This document shows, one piece after another, positions 22,883-33,157 of a stretch of 38,893 bases of DNA. The DNA lies in the NCBI GenBank assembly GCA_937893835.1, contig CALCSS010000131.1, forward strand, positions 1 through 38,893, in the 5' to 3' direction. Each line of letters opens with the position of its first letter. Position 1 is the first letter of the stretch. The notes under the pieces are model-generated. The model did no database searches and had not been told where the DNA came from. It saw nothing but the letters and a program-made list of their open reading frames with translations. This stretch comes from an uncultured Fidelibacterota bacterium. GTDB taxonomy: Bacteria > Fidelibacterota > Marinisomatia > Marinisomatales > UBA1611. The position numbers and the translations under genes were made by a program.

Positions 22883-25800
22883 TCATTTCATCAAGATCAT
22901 TTTTTGACTAAAGATCCTACTACCTGCACTCAACTTGTATATATAGACACCTGCACCCACATTATTTCCGGAATTGTCATTCCCATGCCACTCGATCAAA
23001 TAATGTCCTGCCTCTTGGGTCTGTCCTACGAGATTCCTGATCATCCTACCTCTCATGTCATAGATATTGAGTGATACATCGGACTGGAAGGCAAGGTCGT
23101 AGGATATGATCGTGGATGGATTGAAGGGATTGGGATAATTTGGATGCAAGGCAAAGCTCACTGGTAGGCCATCACCCAGATCGACCCCGACCATTTCGCC
23201 ACTAAATTGACCAAAGTTATCCGCAACTATTGTCAATGGATTGGCATTGACATCACCAGCAGATATCGAGGTGATCATAAAGACAACAGATGGATTTGTT
23301 AGTGTATTGCTGAATTCTACCTCGACCTCTAGTATGGGACCTGTGTCTGGCTCGATCGCTGTGACAAAATCATATCCAAGAAAATAGAATGAACCGGACT
23401 CGGTCTCTCCAGAGATCCCGTCAATGGTCCCGTCTTCAAATCTGCCCAGTGGGGTAATGTTCGTGACCGTCATGAGGTCTGGCATATCGGTGATCTCAAA
23501 TTCTAGGATGTTCAGGGTCTCGATATTATCAATATGTATCTCGAAGGTTCCACTGCCTCCGGGAGTCATCTGGCCTGACACATTCTCGATCGTACAGCCT
23601 ACAGGTGGCTGACCTATATAAAATGAATGGGGATTGCCGACCGTGACCATTGGCAGGTTGTTGACATCTGCCAGGACCGCCTCGCTAATGGTTATGTCAA
23701 TGATCGTACCATCAGGTATTCCCGTAAGCACATCATATTCAATATCGACCAGATGGCCAACACCAGGCTCTATGGGATTTGACTGGGAGTTGTCATACGC
23801 CGTCACTCTGTAGCCTATGCCTAGATCTGCTCCCGATACGGACCAATTCTCCAGGTCGAGCAATGGGTTGAATGATAGATCGACCCCATTGATGAATGGT
23901 GGATCGGCAAGGATATCAAATTGCATCGCATAGACCGGTTGGGTATTCTCCAAGAATACAGAGCCAGTGGTTTGTGAATCGCTATTTCCATAGCCACCAT
24001 AAAGGCTCAGATACTGTGTCTCGATACCAACATCATATGTACCACTCTCTGCCGTCCAATTAAGGTCGACATAACCCACATCCTGAATAGAGGTACCAGA
24101 GGTGTAAGAGAGATTGACCGTGACCTCCTGCTCTGCTGTGGGATAGAGGACAGCTCGACAAACGGGGCCGTCTCCCGCTCCCAAGACCGTACCTACGCTG
24201 ATACCAGTAATTGCAATGGTCCCGTCTCCTTGATCCGCTATCTCTAGGGCCCAATCAGACGTTCTTTCTGTGGTAATGATATTCAAACTATTGATGATAT
24301 CAGGGTAATCCATGATCTCAAAGTAGAACAATCCTAGATCGGACTCGTTGTTTATGTAAAAGTCCAGGGTATCCATCTGCCCCGATAATGATGCGCCATC
24401 GTCAAACCATAGTTCGACCCACTCAACTGGGGTCGCAGAGATCGTCTCCGTTGGGCCAGACTCCGTACCGTCTGGGTATATTGCTGTAACATAGTAGTAG
24501 TAGGTCGTACTGTTCACAACATCCTCATCGAGATATGTGGTCACGTCACTGCCTACCTCAGCGATCTCCTCAAAGTCCGATGTGCCACTGAGTGATCGAT
24601 AGACCTTGAAAGCATCCAACTCCACTGGTCGTATCTCATTATTGATCGGATTATCCAGGTCAACCTTTAATTCGTGTGGGATTCCTCCGGGGAATTGTTC
24701 GATGACCTCTTCCTTTGGCGCGGACAGTGCCCACTCTCCAAGTTCAGTCAGTTCATAGTGTACATTCCGGCCAACCTCTCTAGCAGCAAATGTAATGAAG
24801 ACATCATCAACAGCCCATCCAGAGCCCCAGAATCCATTGTCATTCGAATGAAATGCAATATACAGGTTTGATACGCCTGCATGCTCTGAAAGGTCTACTG
24901 TCTCGGTCACCCATTCGGAGACAGGGTCCAAGGCATATACCTCGGTGAAGTTCGTACCGTCAGTGCTTACTGCTATATGTGCCGTTTGGCTATATGCACC
25001 ATCAAAGTAAGAGGCAAAGTTCAGTGTTATGTTCTCAGCGCCACTCACATTCAAGGGTGGTGTCACCATATAGTCCATGGAACCATCATCGTTTGCCATG
25101 TCATCATTTGAGCACATGTACCAGGTATGGGATGGGATGGCCCAGAACCCACTGGAACCATCTTGAGTGATAAACCAACCTTGTGCAGAGTTTGTGGTAA
25201 GGTCCCAATCATCGGGAACCGTTCCTTCTTCAAAGTCTTCTGAAAAATCCTCTGGTATCGGTCCAAATGGAGGATCCCAGCTCAACAAGACCTGAGCGTC
25301 CATGCCATCCTGCACCTGTAGATTATGTGGCTCCTCAATATAGCCAGGGCTTACAGTTACAGTACCTGAGTCTGCGCTTTCAACCCAATAGGTACCTCCA
25401 ATCCCATCTGTGACGGTGACATTTGAGAAATTGACACCTACATTTGAATTATATGCGTTCTCATGGATCATCATCTCCATGGTCGCAATTGAGCCTGAAC
25501 CAGTTTCAATATTTTGATTATCACCACTATACATGATCACCCTTGTGTCACCATTGTCCAGTTCATTAAAGTCAATGGTGAAGCCGGTCGAGCGATCTGT
25601 TGTTGTAAATCCGGTCACATCAAGATAGTTTGGCGTATCGTAGATATCAAACTGCAGGCCACCCACTTCGCCTGAATTCTGAAGATCAATATCCAGATAG
25701 ACCTGCTCTGAAACATCCCCCGTGTCTGTTGATGCACTTAGAATGATCACATCCCCTATCGTTATGGAGCCATTGACCACATCACCATCGACCAGGTTGC

Positions 25801-26224
25801 CATCGCCATCGCTTACTGAAAGGTCGAACACCTCTAATTCTACCACTGCAGACAATATGTCAGACCCGTCATAATGCAAGTTCAAAACAACTTCATCTCC
25901 GCCAGCGGCGATCTCACCTCCCAAACCATTATAAAAGACCACTCTCCCCGAGCCATCATCAAAGACAGTGTAATCTGCACTAAAATTATCCTGATCCACA
26001 GGAACTGCACCTGATAGAGTAATGATCGTAGGTAGAGCAATAAGATCAAATTGAAGACCCCCAACTGCATTGTCTGGATTTGTCAACGTTACTGGTACCA
26101 CAATATCCTCAGTATATCCACTTACCTGGACCTCTCCTATGGAAACGGTCACATTAGAGAATGCTGCACTACTGGCAGTTAAGATCATGATCAAAAGAGA
26201 AAGATTTCTTCTCATAAATGTCAT
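22883..26224 (-). CDS. Secreted cohesin-like / FnIII / choice-of-anchor-J-like protein with T9SS type-A-like sorting tail
   Basis: 1113 aa; repeated cohesin-like units (VVPVTLTNPDNAVGGLQFDL; VYLDIDLQNSGEVGGLQFDI; QTTGSVFLENTQPVYAMQFDI); EDFEEGTVPDDW...GWAVDDVFI jelly roll; tail NYPNPFNPSTIISYDL...GVYIYKLSAGSRIFSQKMILMK. Start has GGAGG six nt upstream. Confidence 0.9.
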   Translation of the reverse strand: MTFMRRNLSLLIMILTASSAAFSNVTVSIGEVQVSGYTEDIVVPVTLTNPDNAVGGLQFDLIALPTIITLSGAVPVDQDNFSADYTVFDDGSGRVVFYNGLGGEIAAGGDEVVLNLHYDGSDILSAVVELEVFDLSVSDGDGNLVDGDVVNGSITIGDVIILSASTDTGDVSEQVYLDIDLQNSGEVGGLQFDIYDTPNYLDVTGFTTTDRSTGFTIDFNELDNGDTRVIMYSGDNQNIETGSGSIATMEMMIHENAYNSNVGVNFSNVTVTDGIGGTYWVESADSGTVTVSPGYIEEPHNLQVQDGMDAQVLLSWDPPFGPIPEDFSEDFEEGTVPDDWDLTTNSAQGWFITQDGSSGFWAIPSHTWYMCSNDDMANDDGSMDYMVTPPLNVSGAENITLNFASYFDGAYSQTAHIAVSTDGTNFTEVYALDPVSEWVTETVDLSEHAGVSNLYIAFHSNDNGFWGSGWAVDDVFITFAAREVGRNVHYELTELGEWALSAPKEEVIEQFPGGIPHELKVDLDNPINNEIRPVELDAFKVYRSLSGTSDFEEIAEVGSDVTTYLDEDVVNSTTYYYYVTAIYPDGTESGPTETISATPVEWVELWFDDGASLSGQMDTLDFYINNESDLGLFYFEIMDYPDIINSLNIITTERTSDWALEIADQGDGTIAITGISVGTVLGAGDGPVCRAVLYPTAEQEVTVNLSYTSGTSIQDVGYVDLNWTAESGTYDVGIETQYLSLYGGYGNSDSQTTGSVFLENTQPVYAMQFDILADPPFINGVDLSFNPLLDLENWSVSGADLGIGYRVTAYDNSQSNPIEPGVGHLVDIEYDVLTGIPDGTIIDITISEAVLADVNNLPMVTVGNPHSFYIGQPPVGCTIENVSGQMTPGGSGTFEIHIDNIETLNILEFEITDMPDLMTVTNITPLGRFEDGTIDGISGETESGSFYFLGYDFVTAIEPDTGPILEVEVEFSNTLTNPSVVFMITSISAGDVNANPLTIVADNFGQFSGEMVGVDLGDGLPVSFALHPNYPNPFNPSTIISYDLAFQSDVSLNIYDMRGRMIRNLVGQTQEAGHYLIEWHGNDNSGNNVGAGVYIYKLSAGSRIFSQKMILMK

Positions 26225-26274
26225 TTTTTTCCTCCGATAATATCAAAGATGATATATTAGAATTATTAACAAAA

Positions 26275-26313
26275 AATAAAAAGTCTATTACAATGGCTAA
26301 ATTGCCAATTGTA
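26275..26313 (-). terminator. Weak candidate terminator downstream of the trans-sulfuration gene
   Basis: Imperfect inverted repeat tacaatggc-taaatt-gccaattgta (26289-26313); on the minus strand it is followed by T-rich ATAGACTTTTTATTTTTTG. The stem is AT-rich and one-nt bulged. Confidence 0.4.
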
Positions 26314-26358
26314 TTTATGTAATAATAACGATTTTATACCGATAATTCACTCATATAA

Positions 26359-27525
26359 TTATTCCCCAAGAGCTGATACAATATCCTCATAGAGGTCCTC
26401 TACGTGTTCAATCCCTATCGACAAACGTACAAGGTCCTTGGTCAGTCCCATCGACTCCTTTGTCTCATCTGGAACAGCAACATGTGTCATCTCATAAGGG
26501 ACACAGATCAGACTCTCGACACCTCCCAAACTCTCTGCAAGTGTGAATAGTCTTAATCTAGAAAGAAATTCATCGCGCCTCTCGATCGTCCCACATCTCA
26601 GTGATAGCATTGAACCAAAGATGGGTCTTCCATCAGGATCGGTCTGTTGCCTCAGCGCTAGGTCATGCTGGTCATGGCTCTTAAGACCTGGGTAAATGAC
26701 CGATTCAACAATGTCCGAACGTTCAAGTCTTTTTGCTATTTCCATGGCATTATCTGATTGTCTTTGAACCCTCAGTTCCATGGTCTTGGTACTCCGCAAC
26801 ATAAGCCAACAGTCGAAAGGACTTGGGACCGCTCCGCCTGACTTCTGGATGAAATATAACTTTTCAGCCAAGGCAGGATCACTTGTGACCAATGCACCTG
26901 CAAGAAGATCGCTATGGCCTCCAATAAATTTTGTGGCACTATGCATCACGACATCAGCACCCAGAGAGAGAGGATTCTGACCATAGGGACTCATAAAGGT
27001 ATTGTCCACTGCAAGAAGGATATCATGGTCTTTGCATATTTCAGATGTTCTTTCTATGTCACACAATTCTAATAGTGGATTGGTCGGGGTCTCAACAAAG
27101 ATCATTTTGGTGTTTGGTCTAATGGCTGACCTGACCAATTCTATTGACCTGGTATCTACAAACTCAAAATCGATTCCATGGTTTGACAGTACCTTCACCG
27201 ACATCCTGTAGGTGCCTCCATAAACATTATGGCCAATAATGGCATGATCACCTGCAGATAGTGTTTGAAAAAGAGTGGTCGTTGCAGCCATACCACTGGC
27301 AAATGCTAGTCCATGGTCGCCACTCTCAAGAGCCGCGAGATTGTCCTCCAATCGTTTACGAGTGGGATTACCACCACGGGCATAGTCAAAACCCTTGTCC
27401 TCTCCAACTGCTTCCTGCTGAAAGGTCGAGGTAAGGTGGATTGGCGGAGCTACGGCTCCTGTTTCCTTATCAGGCTCATTTCCAATGTGTATGGCCCTGG
27501 TCTGAAATCGATCTTTAGCTCCCAT
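26359..27525 (-). CDS. PLP-dependent trans-sulfuration enzyme (cystathionine gamma-synthase/beta-lyase family)
   Basis: 388 aa; TRAIHIGNEPDKETGAVAPPIHLTSTF, DNTFMSPYGQNPLSLGADVVMHSATKFIGGHSDLLAGALV, SLGGVESLICVPYEMTH. Confidence 0.93.
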   Translation of the reverse strand: MGAKDRFQTRAIHIGNEPDKETGAVAPPIHLTSTFQQEAVGEDKGFDYARGGNPTRKRLEDNLAALESGDHGLAFASGMAATTTLFQTLSAGDHAIIGHNVYGGTYRMSVKVLSNHGIDFEFVDTRSIELVRSAIRPNTKMIFVETPTNPLLELCDIERTSEICKDHDILLAVDNTFMSPYGQNPLSLGADVVMHSATKFIGGHSDLLAGALVTSDPALAEKLYFIQKSGGAVPSPFDCWLMLRSTKTMELRVQRQSDNAMEIAKRLERSDIVESVIYPGLKSHDQHDLALRQQTDPDGRPIFGSMLSLRCGTIERRDEFLSRLRLFTLAESLGGVESLICVPYEMTHVAVPDETKESMGLTKDLVRLSIGIEHVEDLYEDIVSALGE

Positions 27526-27526
27526 A

Positions 27527-30500
27527 TTAAACCTGTGTGTATCCTTTATTCAGATAGTTCTGCAATTTTTTATTCTTTATTTCGATCTCGTCACCATTCG
27601 GACCTCGGACCAATATCTTTTCATTTCTACCAACTTTCAGTTCGGTCTTTATAGGAGTACGAACCTGCTGAGGTTGATTCCCTTGTTGAGTTTGGGCCTG
27701 ACCCTGGAATCCCATTCCTGTGGTGTCCTGGTGAGAGACCTTAACGTTTCTCACAGATGAATCTGATCGTGGTGCCTGTCCCTCCATTCCCTGTATCTGA
27801 GTCCTGAACAATCGCTGGACAGTAATAGAATTCATATCTGCCATCATCTCCTGAAACATCTTGAATCCCTCTGACTTATACTCCAGCAAAGGATTTTTCT
27901 GGCCATATGCCCTAAGGTTGATACCCTCTCTTAATTGGTCCATGGCATATAGATGGTCTTTCCATTTCTCATCAATGGTCCTAAGAATAACAAATCTTTC
28001 AAATTCGCGTATCACATTTTCTGGAACAAGAGTCTCTCGTGCCTTGTAGACACTTTTTGACTGTTCCAATACCCAGTCTCCGATCTCTTCACCTGTGAGG
28101 TCATTCTTGCCCATGTCCTCGTAGATATTTTCCAATGAGACATCTACCATTAAATGGGATGCAAATCGTTGTTTTAAATGGTCCCAGTCCCAGTATTCAA
28201 CGTTACCGGAATCTGATTGCAGTTCAACCTCATCCAATATGAAATCATCCAGTATCTGAAAGACTCCCTCTTGCATATTCTCACCCGCAAGTGCCTGATT
28301 TCTGATATCATACACAACCTGTCGCTGCTGGTTCATCACATCATCGTACTCCAAGAGATGCTTCCTTATACCAAAGTTCCGGACCTCGACTTTCTTTTGC
28401 GCATTGGAGATGGCCCTCGTTACCATTCTGGCCGAGATGACCTCCCCCTCTTCAATGCCCATTCTGTCCATGATGGCTGCCACTCGATCAGAACTAAAAA
28501 GCCTCATCAGATCGTCTTCAAGTGATAAATAGAACCTCGAGGATCCATCATCGCCCTGCCGACCACTACGCCCGCGCAATTGTAGATCGATACGCCTTGA
28601 CTCATGTCTCTCAGTACCAATAATGTGTAGGCCACCTAATTCCTTGATTCCCTCAGCAAGCTTAATATCTGTTCCTCTTCCGGCCATATTGGTCGCAATG
28701 GTCACTGCACCCTTTTGCCCCGCGCGTGCCACGACCTCTGCCTCACTCTTATGCTGTTTTGCATTTAACACATTGTGAGGAATATTCTTTCTCTTGAGCA
28801 TTCGCGAAAGAAGTTCAGATACCTCGACCGATATTGTCCCGACCAATGTAGGCTGCCCACTGTGGTGACATTCTGTGATCTCATCGATTGCGGCATTGTA
28901 TTTTTCTCTCTTGGTCTTGTAAACCAGATCATCTCTATCATCTCTTGAGATAGGCCTATGAGTCGGGATAACCGTTACGTCCAGACCGTATATGGAGCCT
29001 AACTCCTCTGCCTCGGTCTCAGCGGTACCGGTCATTCCTGACAATTTATCATAAAGACGAAAATAATTCTGGATGGTGATCGTGGCAAGGGTCTGGGTCT
29101 CTCGTTCGATCCTAACATTTTCCTTGGCCTCAAGTGCCTGGTGCAAGCCATCAGAGTAACGTCTTCCTGGAAGGACACGCCCAGTGAATTCATCCACGAT
29201 CATGACCTTACCTTCCTGTAAGACATACTCCACATCTTTTTCATATAATGTAAATGCTCTCAGGAGCTGATTGAAGTTGTGGATGGTCCCACTTCGCTCG
29301 GCGTGGAGCTGGTGTGCCTTTTCCCGTTCTTGTTCCTTATCAACAGGGCTAAGATCATCTCGCTCATCTATCTCAAGTAATAATTCTCCAAGGTCTGGAA
29401 TGATAAAAGTATCAGGGTCGTCTGGAGACAATAGAGACCTACCTTTCTCAGTAATGTCCATCACATGACTTTTTTCATCCACCGCAAAGTAAAGGTCATC
29501 ATCTACTTCCTGCATCTTCTTGTCACGAGTATAAATTGATTCGATGTCTTGTGCCAATTTCAGCATTCCTGGTTCTTGAAAGACCTTCATCACTTGTCGA
29601 TTCTTCGGCATTCCACGCTGTGCCTGCAATAATTTTAGACCAGCATTGTCCTCGTCACCATCATCAAGGAATTTTTGAGCTTCACGGACTAGATCTGATA
29701 CAAGCGAGGATTGCCTCTTGACCAATTGCTGAACACCTGGCTTTAGAGTTGTAAAGGTCTCATCAACTGGGGCATCAATCGTACCAGAGATAATGAGCGG
29801 AGTTCGAGCCTCATCGATAAGAACACTATCAACCTCATCCACCACGGCGAAGGCATGTCCTCTTTGAACTTTCTCGTCCCTCTGCAGTGCCATATTGTCT
29901 CGAAGGTAGTCAAAGCCAAATTCATTATTGGTGCCATAGGTTATGTCGCGTTGATACATTTCTCGACGCTGGACATTGTCCATTGAATTCAGAATGAATC
30001 CAACACTAAGACCTAGGCGTCTATATACCTCCCCCATCCATTCTGCATCTCTTTGGGCAAGATAATCATTTACAGTGATGACGTGTACTCCTCTGCCTGT
30101 AAGTGCATTAAGATAGATCGGCATTGTTGCTACTAACGTCTTTCCCTCACCGGTCTTCATTTCAGCGACCTTTCCATTGTGTAAGGTTATCGCACCCAAC
30201 AACTGTACGTCATAGGGAATCATCTCCCAGATTGTCTCCTGTCCCGATACACGCCATGATGAACCGTACATTCTCCGGCTCGTATCCTTCACCATTGCGA
30301 ACGCCTCTTCCATGATCAAGCCAAGGGCACCTTGTTCAGCCTTCAATATCTCAGCGCTGCGTTGCAGTTTGTCCATGGTCTCAGGCAATGAGTCCTCTTT
30401 CTCTTGACGAGTTTTGGTAACGAACTCTCTCAACTCCATGGTCCTATTTATCAGGTCCTCGTCCGTCTTTGAGGACAAAGACTCATATAACTGATTTATG

Positions 30501-30571
30501 CGATCGAGAGTTGGAGTAAGTTTTTTTACCTCTCGATCTGATTTAGTACCAAATAATTTTGCTAATACCAT
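27527..30571 (-). CDS. secA: Preprotein translocase subunit SecA
   Basis: 1014 aa; LLGAITLHNGKVAEMKTGEGKTLVATMPIYLNALTGRGVHVITVNDYLAQRDAEWMG, TNNEFGFDYLRDNM, TIATNMAGRGTDIKLAEGIKELGGLHIIGTERHESRRIDLQLRGRSGRQGDDGSSRFYLSLEDDLMRLF. Confidence 0.98.
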   Translation of the reverse strand: MVLAKLFGTKSDREVKKLTPTLDRINQLYESLSSKTDEDLINRTMELREFVTKTRQEKEDSLPETMDKLQRSAEILKAEQGALGLIMEEAFAMVKDTSRRMYGSSWRVSGQETIWEMIPYDVQLLGAITLHNGKVAEMKTGEGKTLVATMPIYLNALTGRGVHVITVNDYLAQRDAEWMGEVYRRLGLSVGFILNSMDNVQRREMYQRDITYGTNNEFGFDYLRDNMALQRDEKVQRGHAFAVVDEVDSVLIDEARTPLIISGTIDAPVDETFTTLKPGVQQLVKRQSSLVSDLVREAQKFLDDGDEDNAGLKLLQAQRGMPKNRQVMKVFQEPGMLKLAQDIESIYTRDKKMQEVDDDLYFAVDEKSHVMDITEKGRSLLSPDDPDTFIIPDLGELLLEIDERDDLSPVDKEQEREKAHQLHAERSGTIHNFNQLLRAFTLYEKDVEYVLQEGKVMIVDEFTGRVLPGRRYSDGLHQALEAKENVRIERETQTLATITIQNYFRLYDKLSGMTGTAETEAEELGSIYGLDVTVIPTHRPISRDDRDDLVYKTKREKYNAAIDEITECHHSGQPTLVGTISVEVSELLSRMLKRKNIPHNVLNAKQHKSEAEVVARAGQKGAVTIATNMAGRGTDIKLAEGIKELGGLHIIGTERHESRRIDLQLRGRSGRQGDDGSSRFYLSLEDDLMRLFSSDRVAAIMDRMGIEEGEVISARMVTRAISNAQKKVEVRNFGIRKHLLEYDDVMNQQRQVVYDIRNQALAGENMQEGVFQILDDFILDEVELQSDSGNVEYWDWDHLKQRFASHLMVDVSLENIYEDMGKNDLTGEEIGDWVLEQSKSVYKARETLVPENVIREFERFVILRTIDEKWKDHLYAMDQLREGINLRAYGQKNPLLEYKSEGFKMFQEMMADMNSITVQRLFRTQIQGMEGQAPRSDSSVRNVKVSHQDTTGMGFQGQAQTQQGNQPQQVRTPIKTELKVGRNEKILVRGPNGDEIEIKNKKLQNYLNKGYTQV

Positions 30572-30579
30572 GATCTGAT

Positions 30580-31008
30580 CTAATTGATCTCCTTTTTTTG
30601 ATAATCCTTATATACCGCATCAAGTATACCATTTATAAAACCTGGACTCTCATCTGTACTATAGATCTTTGATATCTCTACCATCTCACTGATGGATACC
30701 TTGGGAGGTACGTCCTCTATGAAGAATATCTCACATATGCCCATTCGAAGTAACAAACGATCCACCTGGGCAACACGGTCAAATTCCCAATTCTGCAAAT
30801 GTGATCTAATTAGATCATCAGCCCAATTGACATTATCCATGACAGAAAAAAAGAGTAGCTGAATAAAATCTGAACTTTTCTTTCGACCTGGGTTTGACCT
30901 CAGAATACGATCAAGTACCAATTTGGGTCTCTCTTCTGAAAATTGTTGTGCAAACAAAGCCTCCAGTACTCCCTCTCTTGCATTTCTTCTTGGATGTGGA
31001 TCAGGCAT
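30580..31008 (-). CDS. nusB: Transcription antitermination protein NusB
   Basis: ORF track starts upstream at 31050; ATG at 31008 gives MPDPHPRRNAREGVLEALFAQQF and overlaps the preceding stop (31001) by 8 nt. NusB motifs VDRLLLRMGICEIFFIEDVPPKVSISEMVEISKIYSTDESPGFINGILDAV. Confidence 0.93.
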   Translation of the reverse strand: MPDPHPRRNAREGVLEALFAQQFSEERPKLVLDRILRSNPGRKKSSDFIQLLFFSVMDNVNWADDLIRSHLQNWEFDRVAQVDRLLLRMGICEIFFIEDVPPKVSISEMVEISKIYSTDESPGFINGILDAVYKDYQKKEIN

Positions 31009-32110
31009 TGTCGCGTTTGCCCATGACATTCTTCTTTGGTAGATATACATTTTTCAATTTAGACACATCAGATATCCTTTTCTTGGCAACTTTTGACGCA
31101 GCCATTTGTGTCGTGACATCATCCTCTTCAGATTTCTCATATATCGCCATTAGTGTATCGTAGATGCCTTCCTCAGCCTGAGTAAAAGCACGCTCTCGGT
31201 TATAACCTTCTATCTCATTTGCAACATTGATGAGTCCCCCTGCATTGATCGCATAATCAGGGGCATATAGAATACCTCTGTCCTTCAACATTTGAGCATG
31301 AACATCCTCTTCCTTGAGTTGGTTATTGGCAGCACCAGCAACTATCGAGCATTTTAGTTTTGGGATCGTATCATCATTTAATGTCGCTCCCAAGGCGCAT
31401 GGTGCATAAATATCAATTTCTGCATCATATATCTCATCCAAGCCTATCACATTGGCACCAAATTCATCGACCACGCGTTTTATGGATTCCTCATGAATAT
31501 CAGTGACATAAAGCTTTGCGCCCTCCCTATGCAAGTATCTACAGAGATGGTATCCGACGTGCCCAAGGCCTTGTACGCCAATTTTAAGACCAGATAATGA
31601 ATCTTTACCTAGCTTTCTCTTGACCGTTGCCTTGATTCCTGAGCAGGTCCCCAATGCCGTCACCGGAGACGGGTCGCCACTGCCACCTAGTGCGCGTGAT
31701 ATTCCAGTAACATATCGGGTCTCCATCCTTACCCACTCCATGTCCTTGACGCTTGTACCGACATCCTCGGCTGTGATGTACCTACCAGCCAGACCTTGTA
31801 CAAATCTACCAAATGAACGAAACAAGATCTCATTCTTATCTTTTTTTGAATTGCCAATTATGACAGCCTTACCACCACCTAGATTCAAACCCGCAATTGC
31901 TGCCTTATAACTCATCCCTCTTGATAGTCTGAGTACATCCTTTAAGGCGTCTTCCTCTGATTCATAATCCCACATCCTGCATCCACCTAGAGCAGGACCA
32001 ATGGTGGTATTGTGAACGGCGATAATAGCTTTTAGACCTGTGTCCTTATCATTGCAAAAGACCACTTCCTCATGGCCTCTATTTTCCATACTTTCAAAAA
32101 CTGGCAACAT
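31001..32110 (-). CDS. Glu/Leu/Phe/Val dehydrogenase (leucine-dehydrogenase type)
   Basis: 369 aa; AIIAVHNTTIGPALGGCRMWDYESEEDALKDVLRLSRGMSYKAAIAGLNLGGGKAVIIG; GVQGLGHVGYHLCRYLHREGAKLYVTDI. Confidence 0.92.
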   Translation of the reverse strand: MLPVFESMENRGHEEVVFCNDKDTGLKAIIAVHNTTIGPALGGCRMWDYESEEDALKDVLRLSRGMSYKAAIAGLNLGGGKAVIIGNSKKDKNEILFRSFGRFVQGLAGRYITAEDVGTSVKDMEWVRMETRYVTGISRALGGSGDPSPVTALGTCSGIKATVKRKLGKDSLSGLKIGVQGLGHVGYHLCRYLHREGAKLYVTDIHEESIKRVVDEFGANVIGLDEIYDAEIDIYAPCALGATLNDDTIPKLKCSIVAGAANNQLKEEDVHAQMLKDRGILYAPDYAINAGGLINVANEIEGYNRERAFTQAEEGIYDTLMAIYEKSEEDDVTTQMAASKVAKKRISDVSKLKNVYLPKKNVMGKRDNA

Positions 32111-32119
32111 ATTTACCTC

Positions 32120-33157
32120 TTAACCTTTTTTGATCACAGAATGAAGCCACCCAAATGGATCATTGATCTCTTGCCGCTGGAGAGCGGTCAATGTCTCTTT
32201 GCATTTATTGGTTATAGGGCCAATGCCGCCATGAGCGAATTCATGTACCTGACCCTCATATGTGATTCTGCCCACGGGCGTTACTATGACCGCTGTACCC
32301 GTACAAAAGACCTCATCAGCCTCTAGCATATCTCTTAGATATATATCTGTTTCCTCCACCTGAATGCCTAAGATATCAGAGGCTATCCTGCATACGGAGT
32401 CTCTAGTGACACCATCTAGTATTGACCCACTTAATTTTGGCGTTTTGATGATCCCATCCTTACAGATGAATAAATTTGCCGATCCGAGTTCTTCTACTCG
32501 CTCCCCATCTACAGAGTCCAAGTATATCACTTCATCAAAACCTTCTTTTTTTGCCATGGTCAGCGGGTATAGAGATGCCGAGTAATTTCCAATTGCCTTG
32601 GCATTTCCAATTCCTCTGGGTGCAGCACGATGATAATTTGTCTCGACCTTTAAGTTGAGTGGTTTGACCCCTCCTTTGAAATAGGAACCTACCGGGGAGA
32701 CAAAGACAATAAAAGTATATTCAGCAACTGCCCTCACGCCCAATGCTGGAGCGGTGCCCCATACAATTGGCCTGATATACATACTACCTTTGCCATATGG
32801 AGGAACATAATCCAAGTTATCTTTCACCGTTTCCATAACAGCTTGAATAAAAAAGTCAGGATCCATTTGAGGAATGCACATCCGTTTTGTGGACCACGCC
32901 ATTCTTTTCGCATTACGGTCAATTCTAAATAAAACGATATTATCCTTACTGGTGTGAAATGCTTTTGTGCCTTCAAATACCCCTTGCCCATAGTTCAAGA
33001 CGCCTGCAGCAGGGGAAAGTTCAATTTTCCCATAAGGCATGAGGGAGCCTCCGGTCCATTCCCCATCTATTGAGCAAGTTGCAATAAACATGCTCCGTGT
33101 CTCTACCGCATCAAAGCCTAGTTTATCCCAGTCAATATCTACTTTGTTTAAATTCAC
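32120..33157 (-). CDS. ilvE: Branched-chain amino acid aminotransferase
   Basis: 345 aa, GTG start overlapping the upstream stop (GTGA); LSPAAGVLNYGQGVFEGTKAF, RIDRNAKRMAWSTKRMCIP, NYSASLYPLTMAKKEGFDEVIYLDS, EELGSANLFI. Confidence 0.94.
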   Translation of the reverse strand: MNLNKVDIDWDKLGFDAVETRSMFIATCSIDGEWTGGSLMPYGKIELSPAAGVLNYGQGVFEGTKAFHTSKDNIVLFRIDRNAKRMAWSTKRMCIPQMDPDFFIQAVMETVKDNLDYVPPYGKGSMYIRPIVWGTAPALGVRAVAEYTFIVFVSPVGSYFKGGVKPLNLKVETNYHRAAPRGIGNAKAIGNYSASLYPLTMAKKEGFDEVIYLDSVDGERVEELGSANLFICKDGIIKTPKLSGSILDGVTRDSVCRIASDILGIQVEETDIYLRDMLEADEVFCTGTAVIVTPVGRITYEGQVHEFAHGGIGPITNKCKETLTALQRQEINDPFGWLHSVIKKG

